Under the pieces are notes generated by a model that searched no databases, was not told the DNA's origin, and saw only the letters and a list, made by a program, of their open reading frames with translations. Shown in pieces: positions 1 to 8,587 of a stretch of 64,000 bases of DNA. Source of the DNA: Streptomyces pilosus. Its GTDB lineage: Bacteria > Actinomycetota > Actinomycetes > Streptomycetales > Streptomycetaceae. Positions within the stretch are counted from its first letter, which is position 1. Each line of letters begins with the position of its first letter. The translations under genes and the position numbers were made by a program. Where the stretch lies: NCBI RefSeq assembly GCF_014649835.1, contig NZ_BMTU01000012.1, forward strand, positions 62,001-126,000, written 5' to 3'.

Positions 1-867
1 GATGGCCTCGGGCGTCAGGTCCAGCTCGGACGCCTCGTCGTCGGCGGGGCCCAGGGCCTCGATGCGGCGCTTGCGGCGGTCGTTGAGCAGGGCCACGCAG
101 ACGGCGGCGAAGTAGAGGATCCAGATCGGTCCGGCGAGCGCGATCATCGTCAGCGGGTCGGTGCTCGGCGTGGCGATGGCCGCGAACAGCGTGATGCCCA
201 TGATCATGCCGCGCCACCAGCCGAGCATCCGCTTGCCGGACAGCGCCCCGGAGAGGTTGAGCATGATCAGCAGCAGCGGCAGCTCGAAGGAGAGACCGAA
301 GACGACCACCATGCGGGTGACGAGGTCGAGCAGGTCGTCCAGCGGCAGCAGGTTGTCGACGTTGCCCGGCGTGAACTCGATGAGCACCTTGGCCGTGGTC
401 GGCAGCACCCGGTACGCGAAGTAGGCGCCGCCGAGGAACAGCGGGAAGCCGGTGGCGACGAACGCGTAGGCGTACTTCTTCTCGTGCCGGTGCAGACCGG
501 GGGCGACGAAGGCCCACAGCTGGTACAGCCAGACCGGGGCGGCGAACACGATGCCGGCCATCAGGGAGACCTTCAGCGCCAGGGTGAACGGCGTGAGCAG
601 GCCGTTGATCGTGATCATCGCGCACGGCTGCGCGTCGTCCCGCGTCGCTCGGGACAGTTCCTCGAAGGACTGGCCGCAGCCGACCGACTTGAGCACCGGG
701 TCGGTGAAGAAGTTGATGATGTCGTTGTAGAAGAAGGCTGCGACGACCGTCACCAGGACGATGGCCAGCAAGGCCTTCGCGAGCCGGTTGCGGAGCTCAC
801 GAAGGTGCTCCGCCAGGGGCATCCGCCCCTCCGGATCCTTCTCCTGTTTGCGGGCAGACTTCAGCAA
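1..867 (-). CDS. tatC: Sec-independent translocase subunit TatC, 3' end outside window
   Basis: Multi-spanning membrane core of the twin-arginine export pathway, which recognises folded precursors with RR signal peptides. The visible translation has the TatC order: a short charged N-terminus, the P-L-A-E-H-L-R-E-L-R-N-R cytoplasmic motif about 17 residues in, a first membrane helix, the long loop with F-x-T-D-P before the second helix, and further hydrophobic segments. It runs off the left edge, so the stop is not seen. I chose the TTG at 865-867 because it precedes a charged leader. The ATG at 822 is an alternative giving a product 15 residues shorter. It lies 47 bases downstream of tatA on the same strand, the usual tatA-tatC arrangement, and closes the paf operon side of the cluster. 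Confidence 0.93.
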   Translation of the reverse strand, partial: MLKSARKQEKDPEGRMPLAEHLRELRNRLAKALLAIVLVTVVAAFFYNDIINFFTDPVLKSVGCGQSFEELSRATRDDAQPCAMITINGLLTPFTLALKVSLMAGIVFAAPVWLYQLWAFVAPGLHRHEKKYAYAFVATGFPLFLGGAYFAYRVLPTTAKVLIEFTPGNVDNLLPLDDLLDLVTRMVVVFGLSFELPLLLIMLNLSGALSGKRMLGWWRGMIMGITLFAAIATPSTDPLTMIALAGPIWILYFAAVCVALLNDRRKRRIEALGPADDEASELDLTPEAI

Positions 868-914
868 CCCACGTTCCCATCTCGTGCGGCGGGCCGGTGG
901 TCACCGGCCCTGCG

Positions 915-1199
915 TCAGCGCTTGGTCGTGTCCGTCGGCTCCGCCACCGGGCGGGAGCTGGTCACGTCGCCAGGGGCGGCCTGGATGGTGCGCTGCGCCG
1001 AGGACTCCTCGCCGGGGGCCGGCGGGTCGGCGGGGGCGGAGGACTTGTCCTCCTTCATCGCCTTGGCCTCGCTCTTGAGAATGCGGGCCGACTTGCCGAG
1101 CGACCGCGCCATGTCCGGAAGCTTCTTCGCGCCGAACAACAGGATGACGACGACGAGGATGAGAATGATCTCGGGAGCGCCGATCTTGCCACCGAACAT
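915..1199 (-). CDS. tatA: Sec-independent translocase protein TatA
   Basis: Small single-helix component that multimerises with TatC to form the twin-arginine export pore. The 94-residue product has the TatA signature: a short N-terminus, a membrane helix at about residues 8-23 rich in I/L/V, the F-G-A-K-K-L-P hinge, then an amphipathic helix (residues about 25-48). The last 45 residues are a Pro/Ala/Ser-rich acidic tail, long but normal for actinobacteria. A GAGAAGG ribosome site precedes the ATG. Upstream is a gene-free stretch of about 440 bases, so tatA may have its own promoter instead of relying on the paf genes. Confidence 0.95.
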   Translation of the reverse strand: MFGGKIGAPEIILILVVVILLFGAKKLPDMARSLGKSARILKSEAKAMKEDKSSAPADPPAPGEESSAQRTIQAAPGDVTSSRPVAEPTDTTKR

Positions 1200-1261
1200 A
1201 AGTCTTTACCTTCTCACCGAGGCTGCGGGGGTGCTGACCGACCGGCCGGACAGGCGTCCGA

Positions 1262-1284
1262 ACGATCGTGCTGACAGCGATCGT
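1262..1284. promoter_or_regulatory. Inverted repeat upstream of tatA
   Basis: ACGATCG (1262-1268) and CGATCGT (1278-1284) form a perfect 7-bp inverted repeat with a 9-base spacer. It sits 63-85 bases before the tatA start. It could be an operator or part of the tatA promoter region. No regulator can be assigned from sequence. Confidence 0.35.
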
Positions 1285-1642
1285 AACGCTCAGGGGTGAA
1301 CGCGAGGCAATCCCCGTGCGTACTCCGGTCCGCGGTCCGGGCCTCGTTCTCCGGTCCGCGCCCCAGCAGCGTACCTGCCGCGCCCCGTGGCTCGACAGGC
1401 CGCGGCGGCCCGTGCCGTCGCCGCTTCCTCCCCCGTGCCCGCCCCCGGACGCCCGCCGGACCGGGCTCCCGCAGGTGGTCGTGGCCGGAGCGGGAAGCGC
1501 TCCCGCGCCGCGGGGCGTCCGCCGGGCGCCGGGTGCCACGAGCCGTCGTCGCCGGGCCGGCCTTCGCCGGCCGGCGGTGCCGTGAGCCGCGTCGCCCCCT
1601 TGGTCCACGCGTGTGCCGGTGCGGCGCGCGGCGCCGAACGGC
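1285..1642. other. Gene-free GC-rich stretch between the small membrane gene and tatA
   Basis: Long frames here on both strands are low-complexity Arg/Pro/Ala translations typical of random high-GC DNA. None has a family resemblance or a good ribosome site. I see no tRNA or riboswitch fold. It most likely holds the end of the upstream transcript and the tatA promoter. Confidence 0.4.
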
Positions 1643-1837
1643 TCAGAGCGCCTCGGCGGACCGCGCCGCGCCGTCGGCGGCCCGCTCCAGTTCCTCCGCC
1701 GCCCTGCTGATCCGGCGGGCCGAGTCCGCGACCTGCCTGCCCAGCCGCTCCGCCTCGACGAACACCCGGACGGCGAGCACCCCGAGCACCACCAGCCCCA
1801 GGAACCCCACAGCTATCGCGAACATCGGCCAGAACAT
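1643..1837 (-). CDS. Small membrane protein, unknown function
   Basis: A 64-residue product: one N-terminal membrane helix (residues about 3-25, Phe/Val/Leu/Gly-rich), followed by a charged amphipathic helix with a heptad-like pattern of Arg/Glu/Ala. This looks like a one-pass anchor with a short cytoplasmic coiled coil. No family is recognised. The start ATG at 1837 has only a weak ribosome site, but it follows the upstream gene by 9 bases, suggesting co-translation. Its place between the pafC block and tatA is, as I recall, shared with other Streptomyces, which favours a real gene over a chance frame. Confidence 0.65.
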   Translation of the reverse strand: MFWPMFAIAVGFLGLVVLGVLAVRVFVEAERLGRQVADSARRISRAAEELERAADGAARSAEAL

Positions 1838-1846
1838 GAGGCGAGC

Positions 1847-2140
1847 CTAGACGGTCGAGTGCAGCCGCAGCGTCCGCACCCCGCCCCCGGTCAGCAACTC
1901 CACGATCCGCTCCCCCGCCGGCTTGCGCACGGCGGCCCCGCAGCGCGGGCAGGTGAAGGAGTAGAAGGTGGTGCGGCTGCTCGCCCCGATGGCCAGGCGC
2001 AGGGCGCTCGCGGCGAGCTCGAAGCGCTCCCGGCAGTCGGGGCAGCCCGCACGGAACATCACCGGGGCCACACCGGTCATCCCGGCGAACGCGGACGCCG
2101 CCGTCATGCCCCGCGTCCCAGGGGTCGCCGACTCGCTCAA
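1847..2140 (-). CDS. Small protein with two Cys-x-x-Cys knuckles, unknown function
   Basis: About 97 residues from a TTG at 2140 that has an AGGAG ribosome site eight bases upstream. The frame stays open to an ATG at 2200 that overlaps the pafC stop as ATGA, so a 117-residue form coupled to pafC is possible. The body has a C-P-D-C pair and, about 30 residues later, a C-P-R-C pair: the spacing of a zinc ribbon or rubredoxin-like knuckle. This suggests a metal-binding protein, possibly nucleic-acid or protein binding. I do not recognise the family. Location directly after the WYL regulators pafB-pafC hints at co-expression with them. Confidence 0.65.
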   Translation of the reverse strand: MSESATPGTRGMTAASAFAGMTGVAPVMFRAGCPDCRERFELAASALRLAIGASSRTTFYSFTCPRCGAAVRKPAGERIVELLTGGGVRTLRLHSTV

Positions 2141-2196
2141 AGCCCTCGCTCCTGACTGTCGTCCTGCCCGTCCCGTACCGCCCGGCCGCGGGCCGG

Positions 2197-3192
2197 TCAT
2201 CCGGCCGCCTCGACCCCGTCGTACGCCGCCAGCGCCTCGCGCGCCGCCTGCCGGGCGCTCTCCGCGAGGGCGGCCGGCTCGACGATGCGGCCGTCGCGGC
2301 CGAGCCGCAGGGCCAGCCGCCTGAGGGAGGCCGGGTCGGGGGTGCGCAGGGTGATACGCAGCCCGCCGTCGGGAAGCTCATCCGCGCTGTCGTGCGGGTA
2401 GTACTCGGCGACCCAGCGGCCCCCCGGACCGACCTCGACCACGACCTCGGGATCCTCGGCCGAGGGCTGTACCAGCCCTTCCGACAGGTCGCGCAGCTCG
2501 ACCTCCGGCGGCGCGGACGGCTCGTCCAGGATCCTGATCTCGGCGACCCGGTCGAGCCGGAAGGTGCGGCGCGCCTCCGAGCGGCGGCACCAGGCCTCGA
2601 CGTAGGTGTGGCCGACGCTGACCAGGCGGATGGGGTCGATCTCCCGCTCGGTGACCTCGTCACGTGCGGGCGAGTAGTAGCGGATCCACAGTCTGCGGCG
2701 CTCGGCGATGGCCCGGTCGACGTCCGCGAAGACACCGCCCTCGGACTCGAAGGTCACCGACAGGCGGGAACTGGCGCCGGCCGCCTCACCGGCCGCCGTC
2801 TCCACCTTGGCGGTGGCGCGCAGCAGTGCCTGCCGGTCGCTCTCGCGCAGCCCGGGCAGCGTGGCCACCGCGCGGGCGGCGACCAGCAGGGCGGTCGCCT
2901 CGTCGGCGGCGAGCCGCAGCGGCTCGGCGGCGTCCGCGCCGAGGGCGGCCGGGTTGTGCCACCAGATGCGCTCGCCGTCGGTGTCGATGTCGAGCAGGTC
3001 GCCGCCGCGGAAGCTGGTGCCGCACATGGGCAGCACGTCGAGGTCGGAGACCAGTTCGTCCTCGGTGATGCCGAACGCGCGCGCCACGTCCTCGATCCGG
3101 GCGCCGGGGCGTTCGCGCAGATACGTCACCAGGGACAGCATCCGCCGGGTCTGGTCGATGGCGTTCACGGGCCTGACCGGTTTGCCTGCCAC
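2197..3192 (-). CDS. pafC: WYL-domain transcriptional regulator PafC
   Basis: Partner of PafB. In mycobacteria the PafBC complex activates RecA-independent DNA-damage genes, and the genes lie downstream of pafA. The 331-residue product has a DeoR-type winged helix at about residues 10-70 (Q-T-R-R-M-L start), then a WYL domain with the W-I-R-Y-Y and Y-V-E-A-W-C stretches, and a C-terminal WCX-like region. GTG start at 3192 with a GGGGGAGC site. It begins 18 bases after pafB ends, so the two are co-transcribed. Its stop overlaps a possible ATG of the next gene. Assigning C rather than B rests on gene order. Confidence 0.85.
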   Translation of the reverse strand: MAGKPVRPVNAIDQTRRMLSLVTYLRERPGARIEDVARAFGITEDELVSDLDVLPMCGTSFRGGDLLDIDTDGERIWWHNPAALGADAAEPLRLAADEATALLVAARAVATLPGLRESDRQALLRATAKVETAAGEAAGASSRLSVTFESEGGVFADVDRAIAERRRLWIRYYSPARDEVTEREIDPIRLVSVGHTYVEAWCRRSEARRTFRLDRVAEIRILDEPSAPPEVELRDLSEGLVQPSAEDPEVVVEVGPGGRWVAEYYPHDSADELPDGGLRITLRTPDPASLRRLALRLGRDGRIVEPAALAESARQAAREALAAYDGVEAAG

Positions 3193-3210
3193 GTTCTTGT
3201 CCGCTCCCCC

Positions 3211-4164
3211 TCAGCCCTTGGCCACGGCGCGCAGCCGGTCCACCACGTCGGCCCGCAGCTCGGCGGGCTCCAGGACCACCACGTCGGGGCCGAACTCCAC
3301 CAGCCAGGCATCCAGCCCGTGTCCGTACGGAATCTCCAACTCGTCCCATCCGTCGCCGAGTTCCCGCACCGTCGTGGCCTTCGCCCGAAGGGGGTAACCG
3401 GCGTCGGAGCGCAGCCGGATGCGTGCCGAGCGGTCGGCGGTCTCCCCGGCCCAGCTCGCCACGGTCTCGCGCACGGTGACGACGTCGGGCACCGGGACGG
3501 TGAAACGGCCGCTGCGCGAGCGCACCTTGCCGGTGATCCTGGAGAGCCGGAAGACCCGCTCGGCACCCCGGTCGCGGTCCCAGCCGGCCAGGTACCAGTG
3601 GCCGCGCCAGCACTCCAGCGCCCAGGGCTCGACGTGCCGCTGCCCGGGCTGGGCGGCGTTCGCCTTGCGGTAGTCGAAGACGACCGGGCGGCGGTCGCGG
3701 CAGGCCAGCATGAGCGGCTCGAACGCGGCCTCGTGCACGGGGATGCGGGGCTCCAGGGCGCCGTGGGCGCCATAGGGGTCCACGTCCTCGGGGAGACCGG
3801 CCGCGCGCAGTTTCTGCAGGGCCCCGCTGGCCGCTCCGGCGAGCCGGGCCTGCTGCCACACCTTGGCGGCCAGCCCGAGGGCGGCGGCCTCCTCGGCGTC
3901 GAGGGTGATGGGCGGCAGCCGGTTGCTGTCGCGGCGGGCGAGGTAGCCGGTCTCGCCGTCGAGGTTCTCGACGGTCTCGATGACCAGTCCGAGTTCGCGC
4001 AGGTCGTCCTTGTCGCGCTCGAACATCCGGTTGAAGGAGTCGTCGGACCCGGCTTCCAGGTAGGCCTCGATGGACTCGCGCAGCTCACGCTTGCTGAGCG
4101 GCCGCCGTGTCCCGAGCAGACACAGCGCCAGGTTCATCAGCCGCTCGGCCTTGGCAATGGCCAT
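3211..4164 (-). CDS. pafB: WYL-domain transcriptional regulator PafB
   Basis: First of two tandem WYL regulators. About 317 residues: N-terminal winged helix (A-I-A-K-A-E-R-L-M-N-L at the start, then R-P-L-S-K-R-E-L-R), a middle WYL domain with the H-V-E-P-W-A-L and H-W-Y-L-A-G-W-D-R-D motifs, and a C-terminal WCX-type domain. PafB and PafC act as a complex and respond to single-stranded DNA in mycobacteria, by literature. The frame is open further upstream, but I chose the ATG at 4164 because it matches the family N-terminus and has a GGGAGG 12 bases before it. A strong terminator of the upstream FKBP gene separates it from that gene, so it probably has its own promoter near 4170-4235. Confidence 0.87.
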   Translation of the reverse strand: MAIAKAERLMNLALCLLGTRRPLSKRELRESIEAYLEAGSDDSFNRMFERDKDDLRELGLVIETVENLDGETGYLARRDSNRLPPITLDAEEAAALGLAAKVWQQARLAGAASGALQKLRAAGLPEDVDPYGAHGALEPRIPVHEAAFEPLMLACRDRRPVVFDYRKANAAQPGQRHVEPWALECWRGHWYLAGWDRDRGAERVFRLSRITGKVRSRSGRFTVPVPDVVTVRETVASWAGETADRSARIRLRSDAGYPLRAKATTVRELGDGWDELEIPYGHGLDAWLVEFGPDVVVLEPAELRADVVDRLRAVAKG

Positions 4165-4237
4165 CGACGCGCTTCGCCTCCCTATGGTGCTTACGAGCGA
4201 TGACCGTACCGTCCCGCGGTGGCGCGGTAAAAGCCGA

Positions 4238-4265
4238 GGGCCCATGCCCGGACAGGCATGGGCCC
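4238..4265 (-). terminator. Hairpin terminator after the FKBP gene
   Basis: GGGCCCATGCC (4238-4248) and GGCATGGGCCC (4255-4265) are perfect 11-bp arms with a 6-base loop. On the minus strand it is followed by a short T run (CTTTTA). It lies 22 bases after the FKBP stop and before pafB. Confidence 0.8.
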
Positions 4266-4287
4266 TTCACGATCGACTCCGGTCGGA

Positions 4288-4659
4288 TCAGACGCCGAGC
4301 AGGTCGACCACGAAGATCAGGGTCTCACCGGGCTTGATCGCCGGGGTGGGGCTCTGGTTGCCGTAGGCGAGGTGGGCGGGGATGGTCAGCTGACGCCGGC
4401 CGCCGACCTTCATGCCCTGCACGCCCTGGTCCCAGCCCTTGATGACCCGGCCGCCGCCCAGCGGGAAGCGGAAGGGGGTGCCGCGGTTCCAGCTGGCGTC
4501 GAACTCCTCGCCCGTGCTGAAGGCCACGCCGACGTAGTGCACGGTGACGGTCTGGCCCGCCTGCGCCACCTCGCCGTCGCCCTCCCAGATGTCCTTGATC
4601 TCGAGGTCCGCCGGGGGCTCGCCGCCCGGGAAGTCGATCTCGGGCTTGTCGATGCTCAC
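4288..4659 (-). CDS. Cytosolic FKBP-type peptidyl-prolyl isomerase
   Basis: Catalyses cis-trans isomerisation of X-Pro bonds. Length of 123 residues and motifs are those of a single minimal FKBP domain: V-T-V-H-Y-V-G, F-D-A-S-W-N-R-G, V-I-K-G-W-D-Q-G, A-Y-G-N, and L-I-F-V-V-D-L-L at the C-terminus. No signal peptide, so it acts in the cytoplasm. GTG start at 4659 with a GCAGGAGCG site. It lies 61 bases after the FKBP lipoprotein gene, so the two isomerases may share a transcript and serve cytoplasm and cell surface respectively. Confident family call; the client proteins cannot be told from sequence. Confidence 0.93.
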   Translation of the reverse strand: MSIDKPEIDFPGGEPPADLEIKDIWEGDGEVAQAGQTVTVHYVGVAFSTGEEFDASWNRGTPFRFPLGGGRVIKGWDQGVQGMKVGGRRQLTIPAHLAYGNQSPTPAIKPGETLIFVVDLLGV

Positions 4660-4720
4660 GTCTAACGCTCCTGCTTGTCTGCGGAAAGGCGAACACGCAC
4701 AGTCTTACATCCCCGCGGCC

Positions 4721-5722
4721 TCACAGCTTCGCGAGGATGTCCACCGAGAAGACCAGCGTGGAGTCCTTCTTGATGGGGCTGCCCTGCGGCGGGTTGTCGC
4801 CGTAGCCCAGCTCCGGCGGGATGACGATGAGGACCCGGCTGCCGACCTTCTTGCCGGTGAGCCCCTGCGCCCAGCCCTTGACGACCTGCTGGAGCGAGAA
4901 CGACGTCAGCTGGCCCCGGGCGTACGTGGAGTCGAACTCCTCGCCGCCGTCCCACAGGACGCCCTTGTACTGCACCAGGACGCTGTTGTCGGCGCCGACC
5001 TCCTCGCCGTCGCCCTCGATGACGTAGCTGGAGACGAGCTTCGCCGGCGGGTCGGTGTCCGGCACCTCGATGGAGGGCGCCTTGCCGTCGGTGTTGGTGC
5101 CGACCTTGGGCAGGTCCTTGTTGTCCTGCGCGACCTCGCTGCCCTTGGCTGAGCTCTTGGCGTTGAACGTGTCCTCGACGTCGACCACGAACACCAGCGT
5201 GTCGGTGCCCTTGATGCCCGCCTGCTCGTTGCCCTGCTCGCCGTAGCCCCAGGTGGGCGGGACGGCCATCTGGACGCGGCTGCCGGTCTTCTTGCCGGTG
5301 AGCCCGTACCGCCAGCCGTCGATGATGGTGCCCTGGGCGAGCTGGATCGCCAGCGGCGTCCCCCGGTCGTAGGAGTTGTCGAACACCTTCGCGGTGCTCC
5401 ACACCTGCCCGAGGTAGTTGGCGACGACGAAGTCGTTCTCGGCGATCGTCTTGCCGCCGCCCGCGATGACCGTCTTGACCGCGAGGTCCTTCGAGGGGTC
5501 GCCGCTGCCCTTGGCGACCGTCGGCTTCTCGCCGAACTTCGTCCCCGCCGTGATCGCCGGCAGCGGGCCGTCGACGATCTTCGGCGGCGGTGCCGCGGAC
5601 GTCTCGGGTGCCGAGGGCGACGCGCTGTCGCCGGTATTGCCCGAGTCGGACTTGTCGTCGCCGCACGCGGCGAGGGTGGCCAGTCCAGCGGGAACGGCAA
5701 TGAGGAGTGAGCGTCGGCGCAC
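4721..5722 (-). CDS. Lipoprotein with two tandem FKBP isomerase domains
   Basis: About 333 residues. N-terminus R-R-R-S-L-L followed by a hydrophobic stretch and the lipobox L-A-A-C-G (lipidated Cys20), so it is anchored outside the cytoplasmic membrane. A Ser/Asp/Pro-rich linker follows, then two FKBP folds, at about residues 65-185 and 215-333. Both show the V-x-V-D and I-x-G-W/V-x-G-W signatures. The first has A-N-Y-L-G-Q and W-G-Y-G-E-Q, the second V-Q-Y-K-G-V and L-G-Y-G-D-N. The frame is open to 5923, but the GTG at 5722 gives a proper lipoprotein signal and has GAGG 8-9 bases upstream. It presumably folds exported proteins. It sits between pafA and pafB, within the Pup cluster. Confidence 0.92.
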   Translation of the reverse strand: MRRRSLLIAVPAGLATLAACGDDKSDSGNTGDSASPSAPETSAAPPPKIVDGPLPAITAGTKFGEKPTVAKGSGDPSKDLAVKTVIAGGGKTIAENDFVVANYLGQVWSTAKVFDNSYDRGTPLAIQLAQGTIIDGWRYGLTGKKTGSRVQMAVPPTWGYGEQGNEQAGIKGTDTLVFVVDVEDTFNAKSSAKGSEVAQDNKDLPKVGTNTDGKAPSIEVPDTDPPAKLVSSYVIEGDGEEVGADNSVLVQYKGVLWDGGEEFDSTYARGQLTSFSLQQVVKGWAQGLTGKKVGSRVLIVIPPELGYGDNPPQGSPIKKDSTLVFSVDILAKL

Positions 5723-5862
5723 GGTGGGGGCCTCGTAATCATCGATCTTGGTGGATGGCGTCCGCGCAACTCTACGGCGTGAGGAGGGCGCCGCACGGTG
5801 TAACGTACGGCGCCCGTGTGACGTTCCGGGTCTTTCGGGAATCCCCGCCGGGAACGCCTCGC

Positions 5863-7224
5863 TCACATACCGGCGATCAGCTTCTCCACCCGCTCGTCCA
5901 CCGAACGGAACGGGTCCTTGCACAACACGGTGCGCTGGGCCTGGTCGTTGAGCTTGAGGTGCACCCAGTCGACGGTGAAGTCGCGGCGCTGCTCCTGGGC
6001 GCGCCGGATGAAGTCGCCCCGCAGCCGGGCCCGAGTGGTCTGCGGCGGTACGGACTTCCCCTCGAAGATCTTCAAATCATTGCAGATCCGCGCGGCTTGT
6101 CCCTTCTTCTCCAGCAGGTAGTACAGACCACGACGGCGGTGGATGTCGTGGTAGGCGAGGTCTATCTGCGCGACCCGCGGGTGCGACATGGTCATGTTGT
6201 GCTTGGCCCGGTACCGCTCCAGGAGCTTGTACTTCATGACCCAGTCGATCTCGGTGCCGATGCGGTCGAGGTCCTCGGACTCGATGGAGTCCAGCGTCCG
6301 GCCCCACAGCTCCAGCACCTGCTCCACGGTGCCGGTGCGGATGCCGCGGCGCTCGACGAAGTCCACCGCCTTCTCGTAGTACTCGCGCTGCACCTCCAGC
6401 GCGGAGGCCTCCCGGCCGCTGGCCAGGCGCACCTTGCGGCGCCCGGTGATGTCGTGGCTGACCTCGCGGATCGCCCGGATCGGGTTCTCCAGGGTGAGGT
6501 CGCGCATGACCGTGCCCGCCTCGATCATGCGCAGCACCAGGTCGGTGGCGCCGACCTTGAGCAGCATGGTCGTCTCGGACATGTTCGAGTCGCCCACGAT
6601 GACGTGCAGCCGGCGGTAGCGCTCGGCATCCGCGTGCGGCTCGTCGCGGGTGTTGATGATCGGCCGGGAGCGGGTCGTCGCGGAGGACACGCCCTCCCAG
6701 ATGTGCTCGGCCCGCTGGCTGACGCAGTACACGGCGCCGCGCGGTGTCTGCAGCACCTTGCCCGCGCCGCACAGCAGCTGCCTGGTCACCAGGAAGGGAA
6801 TGAGGATGTCCGCGAGCCGCGAGAACTCCCCGTGCCGGGCCACCAGGTAATTCTCGTGGCAGCCGTAGGAGTTGCCGGCGGAGTCGGTGTTGTTCTTGAA
6901 GAGGTAGACGTCGCCCGCGATTCCTTCCTCGTGCAGGCGTCGTTCGGCGTCCACCAGGAGTCCTTCGAGAATGCGCTCGCCGGCCTTGTCGTGGGTGACC
7001 AGCTCGGTCACGTTGTCACATTCCGGCGTCGCGTATTCCGGATGTGACCCCACGTCGAGATAGAGGCGGGCGCCGTTCCGCAGAAAGACGTTGCTGCTTC
7101 GGCCCCATGACACGACACGGCGGAAGAGGTACCGCGCCACCTCGTCAGGCGACAGGCGGCGCTGTCCCCTGAACGTGCACGTGACGCCGTACTCGTTCTC
7201 CAGCCCGAAAATGCGGCGGTCCAT
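5863..7224 (-). CDS. pafA: Pup-protein ligase PafA
   Basis: Joins the C-terminal glutamate of Pup to substrate lysines, using ATP to form a Pup gamma-glutamyl phosphate. The product is 453 residues, standard length. Glutamine-synthetase-like metal site at the N-terminus: G-L-E-N-E-Y-G with Glu9, and the [10 protein letters not shown] motif with the catalytic Asp57. The [11 protein letters not shown] and [12 protein letters not shown] motifs shared with Dop are intact. ATG start at 7224. It begins 9 bases after the MFS gene ends, though the two functions look unrelated. Because Pup here already ends in Glu, PafA can use it without prior deamidation. Confidence 0.97.
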   Translation of the reverse strand: MDRRIFGLENEYGVTCTFRGQRRLSPDEVARYLFRRVVSWGRSSNVFLRNGARLYLDVGSHPEYATPECDNVTELVTHDKAGERILEGLLVDAERRLHEEGIAGDVYLFKNNTDSAGNSYGCHENYLVARHGEFSRLADILIPFLVTRQLLCGAGKVLQTPRGAVYCVSQRAEHIWEGVSSATTRSRPIINTRDEPHADAERYRRLHVIVGDSNMSETTMLLKVGATDLVLRMIEAGTVMRDLTLENPIRAIREVSHDITGRRKVRLASGREASALEVQREYYEKAVDFVERRGIRTGTVEQVLELWGRTLDSIESEDLDRIGTEIDWVMKYKLLERYRAKHNMTMSHPRVAQIDLAYHDIHRRRGLYYLLEKKGQAARICNDLKIFEGKSVPPQTTRARLRGDFIRRAQEQRRDFTVDWVHLKLNDQAQRTVLCKDPFRSVDERVEKLIAGM

Positions 7225-7233
7225 GAGGGAACA

Positions 7234-8493
7234 TTACGCCCGATCCCCCGAGCTGAAACGAGGTTCGACAGCACGATTTGGATCATTTTCCGAACGGGCC
7301 GCGACGACCGCTCTCCCGGCGGGAGCTGCCAATACCCGTCCTGTGGCGACCAAAACCAGCAGCGACACGCCGCCTGCGACACCCGGTACGGCGAACCCCC
7401 ACAGCGCCCCGCCCGCCTCGACGACCGGACCCGCCAGCCCCGTCCCGAGCGACGCGCCGACGGTGAAGGTCGTCACCAGCCAGGAGAACGCCTCCGTGAC
7501 CGTCCCGCGCGGGGCGTGCCGGTCCACCAGCACGAACGCACACGCGATGGCCGGCGCCAGGAAGATCCCGGCGACCACGGCGAGCAACGTCATGGCCACC
7601 GCGTCCGGCATCAGCATCAGCGGCAGGTAACACACCGCCAGCAGGGCCACGAGCACCTGGAGCCGCCGCGCGGGCTCACCGGCCCACTGCCGCGCCCCGT
7701 AGACCACACCGCCGACGAGGGCACCCAGGCCGATCCCCGCCATCAGCCAGCCGTACACCTGGTCGCCGCCGTGCTCGTCCGCGTACGTCATGGCGGCCAC
7801 GGTGATGGACCCGAGCGCCATGCCCACGGCCAGGAAGGCCCCGAGCAGCGCGAGCAGGCCGCGCGAGCGCAGCGCGCCCAGCCAGTGCGCCTCACGCGGC
7901 GCCGACCGCCAAGCGCGCGAGGGCGGCGACACCACGACGGAGAGGGCGCCCAGCACGCCGAGGCCGTTCAGCACGAGCAGCGCGGCCCCCGCCGACCACA
8001 GCGAGGCGCACAGCGTGACGAGCAGCGGCCCGACGGTGAACATCACCTCCTGGGCCACGGCGTCCATGGCGTAGGCGCGGTGGACGTGCTCCTCCTTGTG
8101 CAGCACGGAGGACCACAGCGCCCGCAGACCGCCCTCCAGGGGCGGTGTGAAGAGTCCCGCCGCGCCGACCGCGGCACAGGCCACCGCCGGCTGCCCGATC
8201 CCGGCGAAGGCGAACAGGGCCATCGCGAGCGCCGAGAGCACGGCGGCGGGCAGCTGCACCCGCGGCTGTCCCCGCAGGTCCACGAGTCTGCCCAGGACCG
8301 GCTGTCCGACGGCGTTGGCGACGCCGTACACCGCCGCCAGGGCGCCGGCCAGGCTGTAGCTCCCGCCCTCCGCCCGCACGAAGAGCACGATCGCGATGGG
8401 AGCGGTGGCGTTGGGGAGGCGCCCCACGAGCGTGCCGACGAGCAGCCGGGCGGCGTGCCGTGCCCGGAGCAGCTCCAGGTATCCCGTGGCCAT
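7234..8493 (-). CDS. MFS transporter, probable drug or sugar exporter
   Basis: About 419 residues with roughly 12 membrane helices in two halves. The G-x-L-V-D-x-R-G-Q-P-R loop near residue 65 is an MFS motif-A-like element. Substrate not predictable. I chose the ATG at 8493, which has GGGAGGGG five bases upstream, over a frame open to 8547. It is transcribed divergently from a LacI-type regulator, and the intergenic region carries a two-part palindrome that the regulator may bind. This pair interrupts the proteasome cluster between prcA and pafA, as I recall it also does in other Streptomyces. Confidence 0.85.
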   Translation of the reverse strand: MATGYLELLRARHAARLLVGTLVGRLPNATAPIAIVLFVRAEGGSYSLAGALAAVYGVANAVGQPVLGRLVDLRGQPRVQLPAAVLSALAMALFAFAGIGQPAVACAAVGAAGLFTPPLEGGLRALWSSVLHKEEHVHRAYAMDAVAQEVMFTVGPLLVTLCASLWSAGAALLVLNGLGVLGALSVVVSPPSRAWRSAPREAHWLGALRSRGLLALLGAFLAVGMALGSITVAAMTYADEHGGDQVYGWLMAGIGLGALVGGVVYGARQWAGEPARRLQVLVALLAVCYLPLMLMPDAVAMTLLAVVAGIFLAPAIACAFVLVDRHAPRGTVTEAFSWLVTTFTVGASLGTGLAGPVVEAGGALWGFAVPGVAGGVSLLVLVATGRVLAAPAGRAVVAARSENDPNRAVEPRFSSGDRA

Positions 8494-8515
8494 GCGACCC
8501 CTCCCACTGGACGTT

Positions 8516-8544
8516 GTACGTATAACTACCGTGTTCATACGTAC
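8516..8544. promoter_or_regulatory. Candidate LacI-type operator between divergent MFS and regulator genes
   Basis: GTACGTAT (8516-8523) and ATACGTAC (8537-8544) are perfect inverted arms. Each contains the self-palindrome TACGTA, and the two TACGTA centres are exactly 21 bases apart, two helical turns. The site lies 23 bases before the MFS start and 44 bases before the LacI start, a position from which one protein could control both. Confidence 0.65.
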
Positions 8545-8587
8545 CATGTCGGCTGTTCACCAGTCCAGACGAAGGAGCGGCCCGACG

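Noticed and set aside
2392-4203. Long plus-strand frames opposite pafB/pafC and similar ones opposite metH, dop and the RecD2-like gene
   Set aside because: These are antisense shadows caused by third-position GC bias: repetitive Arg/Gly/Pro/Val content, no ribosome sites, no families.
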